A stretch of DNA of 64,000 nucleotides from Knufia peltigerae (lineage: Eukaryota > Ascomycota > Eurotiomycetes > Chaetothyriales > Trichomeriaceae), in NCBI GenBank assembly GCA_030247855.1, contig JAPDRN010000001.1, forward strand, positions 806,001 to 870,000. The letters are read 5' to 3'. Positions 43,150 through 53,416 of this stretch are shown here, piece after piece. How positions within the stretch are numbered: position 1 is the stretch's first letter; each line of letters starts with the position of its first letter. The notes under the pieces are model-generated. The model ran no database searches. It worked only from the letters and a program-made list of their open reading frames with translations, and had not been told where the DNA came from. A program made the translations under genes and the position numbers.

Positions 43150-43400
43150 AAAATGTCCGTCCGCCAACGCGTAGAAGAAGCACATATGCAAGGTTTGTGA
43201 CAAGCACTTCACACGCCTAAGTTCCTTGGAGACACACATGTACGGCCGCGTCCTTTTGCATGCGAGTCGAGGGTTGTGGACGACACTTCACGGGTGTTCC
43301 GACTTGCGCCGACACAAGAAGGGACACAAGAAGGTGCACAAGGACGAGACGGGCTTGATTGCCAACCCTCTGACGCGGAGGAGAAATAAACGACCAACTG
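43150..43400 (+). pseudogene. Relic of a C2H2 zinc-finger gene
   Basis: In the plus frame through TGC at 43187 the translation reads CKVCDKHFTRLSSLETHM, a good first half of a C2H2 finger (C-x2-C-x12-H), but the second histidine is replaced (HMYGR). Further along, LRRHKKGHKKVHKDE looks like the end of a second finger whose two cysteines are gone. A TAG stop sits 5 codons upstream of the first cysteine, and there is no suitable start or other domain. The arrangement matches the paired fingers of fungal regulators, so this is most likely a decayed fragment. A small exon of an unseen gene is the alternative. Confidence 0.5.
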
Positions 43401-43560
43401 GAAGGAATAACTGTGATCGGGTAAAGTTACCACCAGCTAAATGTGCGTAACGTTGGCGTGTATGGAACTGGAGCCCGAATGGAAGCCTCCATAGCCGGCG
43501 AGGGGGTACGGTAGGAGCGGGCCAGAGCCGTGAAGGTGCAGGAGGAAGCGCAAGGGGGTT

Positions 43561-43710
43561 GCGCGAAGGAGAGGATGGGAGTGGAAGAGAGCGGACGAGG
43601 GAGCGAAATCGACTGTATAAGTAAGTCGTTAGCGGGAGACCAAAGCGGCGGGAGATGAGTCAGCCAAGCGGGCGAGGGCGATGACATTCCGGGGATTACG
43701 GAGTATATAC
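43561..43710 (+). repeat. Diverged direct repeat, copy 1
   Basis: It is related to 48100-48240 in the same orientation. Shared anchors are GACGAGGGAGC, AGTCGTTAGCGGG followed by CAAAGCGG, and TTCGGGGATTA/TTCCGGGGATTA. The opposite strands of both copies also encode similar peptides around LWSPANDLL / LCSPANDYF. The two copies flank the HET-domain gene and could be remnants of one transposon family or of terminal repeats. Confidence 0.6.
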
Positions 43711-43737
43711 GGAGTACCTAGGTACAAGTACGGAGTA

Positions 43738-43769
43738 GGTGTATATATATATATATTATATACTCCGTA
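43738..43769. repeat. AT-rich simple repeat beside inverted TACTCCGTA
   Basis: A (TA)n run of about 20 bases is followed by TACTCCGTA at 43761, the inverse of the TACGGAGTA copies just before it. Confidence 0.6.
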
Positions 43770-44513
43770 TACCCCGAACTATATTTTATCCCTTGCCATT
43801 TTCGTTCAGGAAAGGGAGCGAGGCCGCTTTAATCAGGCACATGCCGGAGCATCGAGGAGGCCCGGCCGAGTACGAGAGAGCGTTACAGGAGCCACGGTAG
43901 AGTATAGGGGAGCGCCGAGGGAGCGCGCCCGAGCACTAGGCGAGCTATAGAAAACGCTGCCTAATGTTCGGGCTCAGGGGGCCTTATCTGGCCTTTTACG
44001 ATCGGATACACTACAGATCTCCCGCCTATCGTACGTGATCTCGCACCGCTTTTGCTTAGGACTACCGAAAGCCTTATGTTCTTCTCGATTAGTAAGGGTA
44101 TGCCGTGATACCTGGAGGTGATTATTGTCGTTCTTTATATGCCAAGGTGAGTAAAAACTGCTCTCGCGCTCTCGCCACGGATCGGGCCCAGGGTAAGTGC
44201 TCATCCCCGGCTCGCGTGCGCCGGGGGTGCGATGTCGACTGTCTTACTGGAATGGAACGGAGCTCGGAACTTTCGAATTGGGACCAACAATTTCATGATG
44301 TTCGCGGTCCGTTTTTGCCCTGAGAGACATGCGATGGTTTTGGGGCGTGCTCAACCTCACCTTTACATAGGAGGTTGTAAGTCACGTGCCCATTTGCCGG
44401 GCTCCCGCCTGCGGGTTCTTCAAAAGGTCGGACGCACAACGGCGACTTGTACTGTCACTTTGTCCATTTTGAGGAATATGGTATTTTCCGTTGAGATTTT
44501 GCGTTCGAAAGTG

Positions 44514-47500
44514 TCACTCTAAGGCCACATTATTCAGGGAAGAGTTTCCCATGAGCGCCGAACTTCGTCGAAAAGCGCGGCGGAACGACCTTTCTACCCC
44601 GCCAATGATTGACTCGGCTTCATGAAAGAGGAAATGTATCGGCGATCTAGCCCACTCAGGGTCGAAGCTGTTGAGCCAAATCCTGTAGGCGAGCCAGCTC
44701 AACGGCATATGGAGCATCTGGTATGGGAATATGGAGATGACAAAGAGCAGTGTGGTTGAACACACCAGGTAGTAGACTCCTAAAGCTACGATTTCCCAGG
44801 CCGGGGGTAGGTCGAGATCGGATAGCCAGTCTGGAGTGCTGGGCAGGATAATAAACAGGACACGCCAAAAAGCGCGTGGAAAGGTGTGGGACAGAAAACT
44901 CCAGGCCAATACCCAACTCACTGTTGCCGCGATTCCAGTCGTCCAAGGACTGCGAGCAGAAAGCATTTGGCGGTGACGGAGTTTGATATCGTGATGTGGC
45001 GAAGATGCTACGCCCAGCGTCAGCTGAAATACAAGAAGACCCAGTACACCGGTCATGAGATCGGGAATCAGTGTAGCACATACCATACTCGACCAGGAAG
45101 TCAAAATCGTTCAACGAAGATCCAGCCTTGACAACAGGGATATTTGTCTCAGTGGAGGAGTCTTTGTCCAGCAGCAGAAGCAAGGGTTTGTCGAATCGCA
45201 ATATCAGCAGAGAACCAGTTCTTTCTCCGATGCTAAAGCGCGCTCCTAGGAGGGCTTTGCTTTGGTCGTGACTGACGCCTTCGGGAAACCTCTCTGCCAG
45301 TATACAAGTGCCAACCCCTTCGTTATATAGTCGCGCAGCCGCACGCTCCGTTGCGATGCAGGCCTCCGTGGATGAGTGTGCAGAGTCCGTTCCTGGCTCT
45401 ATCGACTCGTTCACGGTCACAACCCAAGTGGTCTCGGAGCCCCCGTCCTGATCAATGATCCTGAATCTTGGCGCTCTTTCTTGCCTTTCCAAGAACACGT
45501 AAGCCACCAAGCTCTCTCGGTGTACAGTAGCCTTATCCAGGAACAAACCATTGGATCTCCACGACAATCCAGCGCAGGCCGAAAGCTGATCGCCCATGAT
45601 GCCATGTTCGCTGGTTTCGATCGGTAGCCAACTGTTTTGAGGGCGTTCAGGATCGAGTATACGTGGTCCGGAGTTGAACAGCAGTGAGATCGGAAGGACC
45701 TGACAGTTTCGAACGATGAGAGGTAAGTATCGAGCTTGTCGGGGAGAAGTGGTTGTAGTGACTGCGTGAGACATGTCTGGGATACGAGATCGTACTTCAT
45801 GGGGACTGAGATCGAGCATATTTGCAACAATCTGATATAAATCCTTCTTCTGACTCGTCTCGCGCTGGATCAGGCTATTCCATGTCTCCACGAACTGTGA
45901 CAATCTCCAACACACAATCGCGGCCTCTCGTTTACTCCCGGGGGCAAGGTTAGTAAGCCAGATCCGTTCCCTTTGCAATGCGCGCTGGGTCAGTGCCACA
46001 ACTGACATAGGTAAACGAAGTCTGCTGGCATGCAACTCCGATTCTGTTGCGCCGTCGTTTTCAAAAGTCATGCCGTACACAGCTCGAGACCAAACGAAAT
46101 TGTCAAGAGGATGCTGCCAACTTGGCGCTTCCTCGTCGAGTAGGCCATCAAACCCTAGACGGAAAACTTGAGATTCGAGCTGAAATGAAAGTTCTCGAGC
46201 TAGGGCACCCTCCTGTAACGTCCATGATCTCTCCATCCAAGCCGAGGAATAAATCTTTGCAGCAAGAGCCTCGCGCTCTTGTGACGGCAACAATGCGGGC
46301 TGAATTGACGACTGCTGCAGCTCAGCGTCCAATACAATCACAGTTTCGGCTCCAGCGTAAATTGCGGCCATGTGTTCAATCGCCTTGTTCTTGATGCGTT
46401 CTTCCTCCTGGTCATTGCCAGTAACAATCGGAATACACAGTGTATCAAGCCAAAGGTATTGACGGCGTGGATAGACTATCGAGAGCAAATCCGAGCGTCC
46501 GAGGGCCGTTGCCAAACCTCTGAACGTCAGACCTCCAAACACGTTTCTGAGACACTGCTGTAGTTTCTTGACTTGACAGTCAAAGAGTCCATTTGTATCT
46601 GGATTACCTAGGCCGCCAGACCAGACGTGCGAAACAGCGACATACTTAGTCCATGGACGAGCTTCCACAATCCTCAAGGCGGTGGAGCCAAACGTCATGC
46701 AGACCAATGGAATACCACCCGCTCTGATGATCTTGATGATCTTCTCCCGCTCGACCTTTGCCATCTTCCTGCAAGAACAGTCCGCCGTCACATGTGCTGT
46801 CCGGTATTGTTCTATATTTCTTCCGTTTGCAGCATCCGATGCCGAAGTCGCTGGTTGCGTAGTTGGGGCTAACGAGACGTTGTGGGCGACACACTTTGGT
46901 GAATCGCGGCAGCGAGAGTGATCGATACGTTGCAGGGGTCGTCGATTAACGCTAGCAAAGTAATTTGCAGTGGGTAGATTGTGGAGATATAGGATACGCC
47001 TAGCCTGTGACGGGCACCAGTTGTGCTGTTCGAAGAGGCGAAGTAGAAGGAAATCGCTCATACGTGGTTCTTGGCGCTTGCCACGCTCTGTCGGATAATC
47101 CTTCAACGTCGAAAGCCATTTATTGTACGCCGAAGCAGATAAAGCATGCAAAAAGAGCCATCTGGTGCTGAAAAATTTGCTTCGAGTGAGATTCCGAGTC
47201 CAGAATCCGGGAGATGGTTCCTCCAGCAATTCAAATACGCGTTTGACAAAAGCTACAAGTAACCGAATAGAGAGAAGAACAGGAGGCAACGCTGCATCTA
47301 GATGTCGACCTTGAACATCGATTGCCGTGACAGTAGTATCGACGGTGTGGAGACACTCCAACAAATTCGAATGCCAGGAGCCACGTTCAGAAAATGGCAG
47401 AACCACTAGACGCTGGCGCAAGTGGTGAACCATAGATGACATGTCGTTGAACACAAGGTACTCATACAGACCTCCCAATACCGATTGTCGTCCGATATAG

Positions 47501-47757
47501 GGGCTAGCATCGTCCAGCAAGGTGAACTCTGAGAGTAGTCCGAAGAAAAGCCATGCCTGGGCTAAGGATGAGAGCTCTTCGTCAGACTTAGATCTCAAGA
47601 GTTCCTCGTCAATGTCGTTTCGAGAGCCACAGAAGCCAGCTCGCCTCGGAAATTCTCCAAATGGCCTTGTTGTGTCGGGTCCATCATACCGATATGGACC
47701 CGGGATATATGGAATGCGCAATAGAGGTTTATCGTGGAGAATGAAGGGACTGTCCAT
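44514..47757 (-). CDS. HET-domain protein with membrane-spanning C-terminus
   Basis: HET domains are TIR-like modules that trigger heterokaryon-incompatibility cell death in filamentous ascomycetes. There are two exons on the minus strand, 47757-45084 and 45007-44514, encoding 1055 residues. The HET domain spans about 370-520: YVAVSHVWSGG (372-382), YLWLDTLCIPI (435-445), IEHMAAIYAGAETVIVLDA, and MERSWTLQEG (508-517). The 76-nt intron (GTATGT..GCGTAG, branch CTGAC) switches to a frame with hydrophobic segments (VLFIILPSTP; IVALGVYYLVCSTTLLFVISIF), giving a C-terminus with about three membrane spans. Without splicing, a different hydrophilic tail runs to 44656 (1033 residues). The long N-terminal part (1-360) has no domain I know. 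It is flanked by diverged direct repeats and lies near the HeLo/NLR pair. Confidence 0.85.
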
Positions 47758-47971
47758 GGAATCAAAGGCAGTATGTGTGTTGTAGACGTCTGGATGCTCA
47801 GGAAAATGCTCGATGTAATTTCATGGGAAAGAAAAGGAGAAGGTTAGCGCCTTTAGCATTTATATACTAAGGGGGTTTATTGTTAGGGGCTCCCTCCAAA
47901 CACAGCAAACAAGCCAAGCTAGGATAGCTCGGACGCAGAACGGATGAGGAGCAGTGACCACCCGCATCCGC

Positions 47972-47996
47972 CTCAAAGCCTCCTTAAGGCTTTGAG
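47972..47996. repeat. Perfect inverted repeat (hairpin)
   Basis: The arms CTCAAAGCCT and AGGCTTTGAG are separated by five bases. It could be the end of a decayed element, or the foot of a structured RNA; no T-tract follows. Confidence 0.6.
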
Positions 47997-48099
47997 TCTC
48001 TGTACATAGGGGCTATAGCTACCGCTAGTAAGTGTTGTTATCTCTACTGGCCTGTCTGACCCCTCGCGAGCCTCCCCTTACAAGTATAAGAGAGTAGAA

Positions 48100-48240
48100 G
48101 AGGAGCGGAAAGAGAGGAAGGGAGCAGAATGGAGTAGACGAGGGAGCAATTCTACGAAATAGTCGTTAGCGGGGGAGCAAAGCGGTAGGAGACTATTTAG
48201 CGAAAGAGTGGTGGGAAACGATGGTTCGGGGATTATATAT
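48100..48240 (+). repeat. Diverged direct repeat, copy 2
   Basis: It is related to 43561-43710 (same orientation, start-to-start distance about 4.5 kb), with AGTCGTTAGCGGG and CAAAGCGG as the best-kept blocks, and is followed by an AT run as in copy 1. Confidence 0.6.
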
Positions 48241-48365
48241 ATATATGGCTTACTCTTTCTCACGCCGATATACTTACTGTAAGAGACGTCAACCCATCTT
48301 TTTTTGTTCTTGTTATAATTGTCTTAACACGACACAATCACTCACCCTCTCCCTCACTCATCCTT

Positions 48366-49754
48366 ATGTCTCCTCGTTCACCTCCATCAACGTCCGACAA
48401 CGACGACCATCCCGTCGCCGCGGCACATGTCCAAAGAGCAGAACATGAAGCTTCCATCAATCGTAACCCACACCCTGACTTTATTCGAGTTCAAGCCTCG
48501 AGACCAGATTGGTCTGAAAGTCATGCGGCTTCCTCGTCGTCCTCATCGTGGAAGTTTACAAAAACTCGAGATCCAAATTGGAAATGGGGTCAAGGTGGTA
48601 ACGATAACGGAGAGTCTTTGGACAAAAACCATGTCGAGATCGACCCGTATGCTCCTGGGAGACCTTCGAAATTTAATTATAAATTATTGATTTCAGGAAT
48701 CGTACCTAGACCTATTGGGTTTTATAGTACCGTTTCCAAAGATGGTGAGTTGAGAATTTTTCCATGATGAACCTACGGATACAGAGGACGGATATTGAAT
48801 ACTAAATACTTTGCTGGGAAAAAAAAAACAGGCAAATCATCAAATTTGGCACCATTTTCATATACAAACCTAGTTTGTTCTGACCCTCCTATGTTCACGG
48901 TTGGAATTTCCGGTGATGTTCAAAATGCCAAAGATACACTGAAGAATTTGATCGATACGGGAGAATGTGAGTTTGCTTTATTACCTACTTGAGGAGTATC
49001 TACGTACCTACCTACCTCGGTGCCCAAGGGATATCCCTCACCCTTCCTTTATCAACAGTATTCTCGAAGAAACCTCTCACTGACCGCCCACAATTTTTGT
49101 TTCTAGGCGTCTTGAACATGGTCTCTGAACATTTTATCGAAGCAGCCAACGCCACTTCCATCAACAGTCCCCACGGAGTGTCCGAGTGGTCCCTCTCCGG
49201 CCTACACCCCGAGGCCAGTACTCACGTCAAGCCGGCGAGGGTCAAGGAATCGGTGTTCGCCATCGAATGTAACCTCGTCGAGGTCAGGGAATTCGAGAGT
49301 CGATCCAAACCGGGACGCAAATCTGGTGCGATGGTCATTCTCGAGGGAATAAATTTCTGGGTGAGGGAGGACGCCATCAACGAGGACCTGAACATGATTG
49401 ATCCGGATGTGAGTCTCTCTCTCTTTTGTTTTTTTATATGTGAAGAATTTTCTTACATCCCCCTCCCCCCACCCCTACAAGAGTACTCATGAATCGACCG
49501 ACCCGTCCCTCAAATATACTGACCCGTACTCTATTCTCCCACAGATCATTCGTCCGATATGTAGATTAGGAGGTATCACTTACGGAAGGGTCACGGAGGG
49601 ATTCGAATTGTTGAGACCAGATTATGAAAAGACAAAAGCTTCAGGGGCGTTGGACGCAACAACATCTACCTCTACTTCGGACACCGAGGCAACTACACCC
49701 AAACCGACGACGACGACGACGACGACGACCACACGTACCAGGGATAAGTTATGA
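48366..49754 (+). CDS. Flavin-reductase-like / DIM6-NTAB family FMN-binding protein
   Basis: This is a split-barrel flavoprotein that binds FMN and usually acts as an NAD(P)H:flavin oxidoreductase. There are four exons, 48366-48744, 48832-48966, 49107-49408 and 49545-49754, all GT..AG in frame. The product is 341 residues. The core runs from PSKFNYKLLISGIVPRPIGFYSTVSKDG (split at the intron) through NLAPFSYTNLVCSDPPMFTVGI and KDTLKNLIDTGECVLNMVSEHF to PICRLGGITYGRV, all typical of the family. A Ser-rich N-terminus (1-75) and a C-terminal polythreonine run (about 325-336, coded by a CGA/ACG triplet run) are low-complexity additions. It is probably cytosolic. The electron acceptor and partner enzyme are unknown. 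Confidence 0.88.
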
Positions 49755-50095
49755 TACACTAAAACATCACCCATCTCAAAAATAAACTTCCTCACCATCG
49801 CCCTCGAAGAAACAGGATAGAACACAATAGACTTGTTCTTGTGTATGGAGCGGTCTCTGCCCGTGGAAAATCACCACCAGAAGTGCCATATGTGTATTCC
49901 ACTCACGAAACTTGAGCTTGATATACAAGGCCATATGTGGCAATTGTCGCTCAACAACCTCATATTCCATATCCACAATACTCCACTAGCATGCCTAACA
50001 AAGGGATATCACGAAAAAAGAGCCAGGCATTGAATGATGTCCGAAACGAACCATGCCCATGTTGATTTAAACCGAATCCTTGTACGAGTGACATA
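49755..50095. other. Convergent intergenic region
   Basis: It holds the 3' flanks of the flavin-reductase and Whi2-like genes, and no gene is seen. Confidence 0.3.
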
Positions 50096-51740
50096 TCACC
50101 GCAAGCCGATGACACTCTAAAGTGGACCATGTAAGCAAATGAATCAGAACCTCACTTTATTGGTGGTGCTTACCATTTCAAGAGTCCATACTCTTCGAAT
50201 CCAGACCTTCACCTTGCCTTCAACACCTGCAACATCATCCAACTCTACACCTTCCCACCAGCATCTTCTCGCGGGTTTTCGCCAGAACAGTAGTAGTTTC
50301 TGAGCCATGCCGACGGCATTACTGCCTGCGATGTCACCCTTGACGTCTGTCCGTAACCGAGCCAGGGCTAGACTGCAGATGACTGCTTTGTTTGGTTCTC
50401 CTGCTCGATGACCCCAGCTGTCATCATGATTGAATCCCCTGCGTTTTGTCAGCGCAGCACGTCGAAACGTATGATAAGCAAACGTACCCGGCAGTCAGCA
50501 TCTCTATTAGATGCTGCTCGGTGGTTCCGGCTTCTTCACTCCGTTTGAGTCCCGAGAAGATGCCGTTTTGCTTGACTAATGACCTTCCCGCTGCTCTCTT
50601 GACTTCGGTCATTTCCAACGCTTCAATGTCGGCGCGAGGAGGAATGACATAGAAGTCGAGGTCTTCTCTCAAGACAATAATCCCCGCCCTGTCTTGAAGC
50701 ATGTCTTTGGTAGAACCTTGAAGTGGTTCGATTGAGATGGGGTCATTCTCGGAGGGGGTGGTTGGTGAAGGCGATCTTGAAGGGATTGATTGTGCGACGT
50801 CACGGAAGAAGTTTAACATATACTGCAGGGATGCTGGGTCATACTGTGTATGATAAGTAATGTCTCCAAGATAAATAGAAGGATTTGCAAGGACAATGAT
50901 GGGATGGGTTCTAGATGAGAGACGTACGTCGACGGGATAGACATCGCCGTCATGAAACGAGTTCATGTGGCCGTCTGGTAGCAGGCCATTGGGAAAGAGG
51001 GAGAGTAGGACGAATTCGGGCAATGTCAATAATTCCTCTCTGGAAAGCGTGAAGCGGGTGCCCCTAGTCACAGTCAGTTTCCCACCTTCGCTTCAGCTCC
51101 GGAGTAGACCGTACCTCAGATCCAAAGTGATGTGTTCATCTGCAGCGGCTTCTCCTGCTGAATATTGTATTAGTACGCTGTTTCCACTAGCGCAAGAAAC
51201 CATTTCATACCTCCTAATGTATTGATCGGCGGTCCGGGGGTTTGTTGAACTTGTGTGATGATGCTGGCTGCACCTCCTGCTGCCGCCATGATGTAGGCAA
51301 AGGAATCTAACGGACTTGAACCCTCGGTGTAAGGTGGCGGAGGCTCGCCTTCTTCAACCGCTCTGGAAGACTGCGCCTTGGTATCGGGAGGTAGTGCGGC
51401 TTTTGTCTCGGCCTCGGCCTTGCACTCGACCTCGTCTTCGGCGAGAGCCTCCTCAAAAGAGGGCGCCGGGGCACTGGCTAGGAGCGAGTCGCAAGCAGTC
51501 TCGGTGACAGTTGCTCTGATTCGATCGAGCTCGGCGTCGGTAGGAAAATAGAGGGAAGAAAAGGGCGGTGGTCGTTGGGAAGGAGAACCAGCGGACGATG
51601 CTTCGGAGCTGGGAGAGTGAGGTGGCGGTGGAGCGGTATAGATCTTGTCGTCAGAAGTGTCGAGATTGTTATAACTTGACAACGCCGTGGTGGGCGAGTC
51701 TGGAGCAAAAGGTCGGTGTGACAATGTGGTTGATTGGGCG
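50096..51740 (-). CDS. Whi2-like protein with BTB/POZ-type domain (5' end unresolved)
   Basis: Budding-yeast Whi2 works with Psr phosphatases in stress response and nutrient/TORC1 signalling. Minus-strand exons: 51740-51211, 51157-51115, 51063-50928, 50843-50488, 50438-50174 and 50116-50096. Several are short, and the last codes only SVIGLR. Core: ITLDLRGTRFTLSREELLTLP followed by FVLLSLFPNGLLPDG, DVYPVDYDPASLQYMLNFF (joined across an 84-nt in-frame intron), then AGGFNHDDSWGHR and VWIRRVWTLEM. The N-terminal 175 residues are disordered and Pro/Glu-rich. The first visible exon has no ATG (the frame opens with TTG), and an acceptor CTTGCAG at 51741 suggests an upstream exon. The only ATG in the next 300 bases opens a 6-codon frame with no donor, so the start is missing from my model. 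Confidence 0.75.
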
Positions 51741-52569
51741 CTGCAAGAGCCGCAGCCAATTCAGGCGTTTGTTGTGTTTTTGAGGATGTCGGTGGATTCG
51801 CGCAAGGACAAGACGATTTGCGCAGATCAATTAGTTCAGTTGTTCTCGCTCAACATGGAGCGCGATAATGAAATATTGAGAGTGGGAAGGACACGTGGAT
51901 AGCTATGAAGCGTTGAAAGATCAGACACCAGCGGAGGGTGTTGTTGAGTTGTAGAAGAGATCGGTGTGGTTGGAGTGGTGGAAGTTGGAAGGAGTATTTA
52001 TTGGGTCTAATTAATACCGGTTATTGGGAGGAGATCGATCTTGTTTATTCGACGCTTCACTTTTCACGAACGAAACCTAGAGATAGAGTCTAGCTGACCT
52101 CGGTGACGCTTTTGCTGTCACAGTCAAGCCTGTATAATGGATATTATGGGGCCTAAAGAGCCCAAACAGCGTATTGTATGGGGAGTTGAAGCCCACCCGT
52201 AGCCGCCCGTTTGACGTTGGTCCTAGTCTACTCCCAGTACATACTAAATCTATACAGTACGCCATTGCGCTACGGAGTAACAGTGACCAAAATCAAAGAA
52301 CATGTTACTATGATCATGGACTGTACGACTGCAGGTTCCGCAGACTTGACGATAACGATCACAATTTGTTGATAATTAACCCTGTTGTTTTCATTACACT
52401 GCCATACATCTGAGGATTCGCAGTGCCTCAGTTCTCACTCACACTCAGCAGCTCAAACAAGGATGCGTCGCTAAGACATAAAGGCACCTCAGCATCGAAC
52501 TCCCCAATTTGGCTCTTGTTGCTTCTCGCTCAGTCTCACTCGGGCCTCGAGAGCAGACAAAATGATCCC
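51741..52569. other. Region upstream of the Whi2-like gene
   Basis: It should contain the missing first exon and promoter of the Whi2-like gene. It also contains TACGGAGTA at 52271-52279 and the 3' flank of the small gene. No other gene is seen. Confidence 0.3.
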
Positions 52570-52869
52570 TCAGGCGTCCTTTCCAACCTCTCCAGCTCCT
52601 TGATTAGGCGTAAACGACTCTGCTCCTGAACCCGGCACTGCCCGGGTTTTCCCTCCCTGTGGCAGACCAGCTGTGGTGTTCTCAGTGGCTTGCATGGCTT
52701 GCATGGCTTGTGCATCGAAACTACCGCCCTTGTTCGCAGCTCCTGGATGTCCGCTTGTTCCAATGATTCCAGATCCAGCACCAGAGCCGGCTGTTGTTGA
52801 TGCTCTTTTCTGGCCTTGAAGTCCAAATAGCTCAGAATGGGATTCTGTTGGTTTTTGGTTGTCCGCCAT
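52570..52869 (-). CDS. Small Gly/Ala-rich hypothetical protein
   Basis: A single frame encodes 99 residues from the ATG at 52869 (the longer frame starts with a TTG and is not used). The composition is hydrophilic and rich in Gly, Ala, Ser and Gln, with AQAMQAMQATEN in the middle; the minus strand has TGCATGGCTTGCATGGCTTG-like repeats that create this run. There is no signal peptide, membrane segment or cysteine. It resembles small disordered stress-type proteins only in general composition; I do not recognise a family. It could also be a spurious frame, but the balanced composition and upstream CT-rich leader make a real gene somewhat more likely. Confidence 0.45.
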   Translation of the reverse strand: MADNQKPTESHSELFGLQGQKRASTTAGSGAGSGIIGTSGHPGAANKGGSFDAQAMQAMQATENTTAGLPQGGKTRAVPGSGAESFTPNQGAGEVGKDA

Positions 52870-53416
52870 GGTGCTCGCTTGTTTCGACTTATATTTTCTT
52901 CTGAGGTGTCTGCTTTGATCTCTTAACTGCTCGAGGTTGTTGAGATGTGGCAATGGTATGAGTATGGCGAGCAAGGGTTTCTGCTTAAAACAATCGAGAT
53001 TGGTCTGATACCAGCAATGACCTCATCCTCTTATGCGTGACTTCAATGTCTGCTGCTCAATGACGATAGACAAGAGGAGAATTTGGGCTGTGCAGGGATA
53101 CGTAATCTACAAGACAACAAGCGGAACACGATCCAAATACATCCAAAGGCTTGGTATGGAGTGACCCAAGCACAATCGTGGCGTGTGTGAGTACGTTGAT
53201 CGCTATTGCCATCTTGCTTGGCCACAGATCATCGCGATGCAAGCCATAACGAAGTATGAACGTCTCACCCAAGGATGAATTGTGTATTGCGCCTATTCAG
53301 AGGCACTGCCCACGAGACATACGACAAGAAATCCCAGTGCTCATCTCTCGACATCTGAATGTCTCGTTTGTTTCACCATTTTCACCACAATCAAGTAATG
53401 GCCAAGGCGCTTTCGC
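52870..53416. other. Intergenic region
   Basis: It holds the promoter of the small gene and the 3' flank of the amidohydrolase. No gene is seen. Confidence 0.3.

Larger units (their letters stand above)
43094..44513. other. Accessory non-coding region with gene and repeat relics
   Basis: Contents in order: a decayed zinc-finger fragment (43150-43400), a diverged repeat copy (43561-43710), a cluster of four TACGGAGTA/TACTCCGTA motifs with an AT dinucleotide run (43697-43769), and GC-rich sequence to about 44000 that I cannot assign. It is possibly transposon debris. No intact gene is seen. Confidence 0.45.
47758..48365. other. Intergenic region with repeat and hairpin
   Basis: It contains the HET gene promoter, a perfect 10-bp inverted repeat (47972-47996), copy 2 of the diverged repeat (48100-48240), an AT dinucleotide run, and the flavin-reductase promoter. 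Confidence 0.4.

Noticed and set aside
43800..44200. Possible tRNA or transposase in the GC-rich stretch
   Set aside because: No cloverleaf with B-box (GGTTCGA) and no transposase-like frame could be read.
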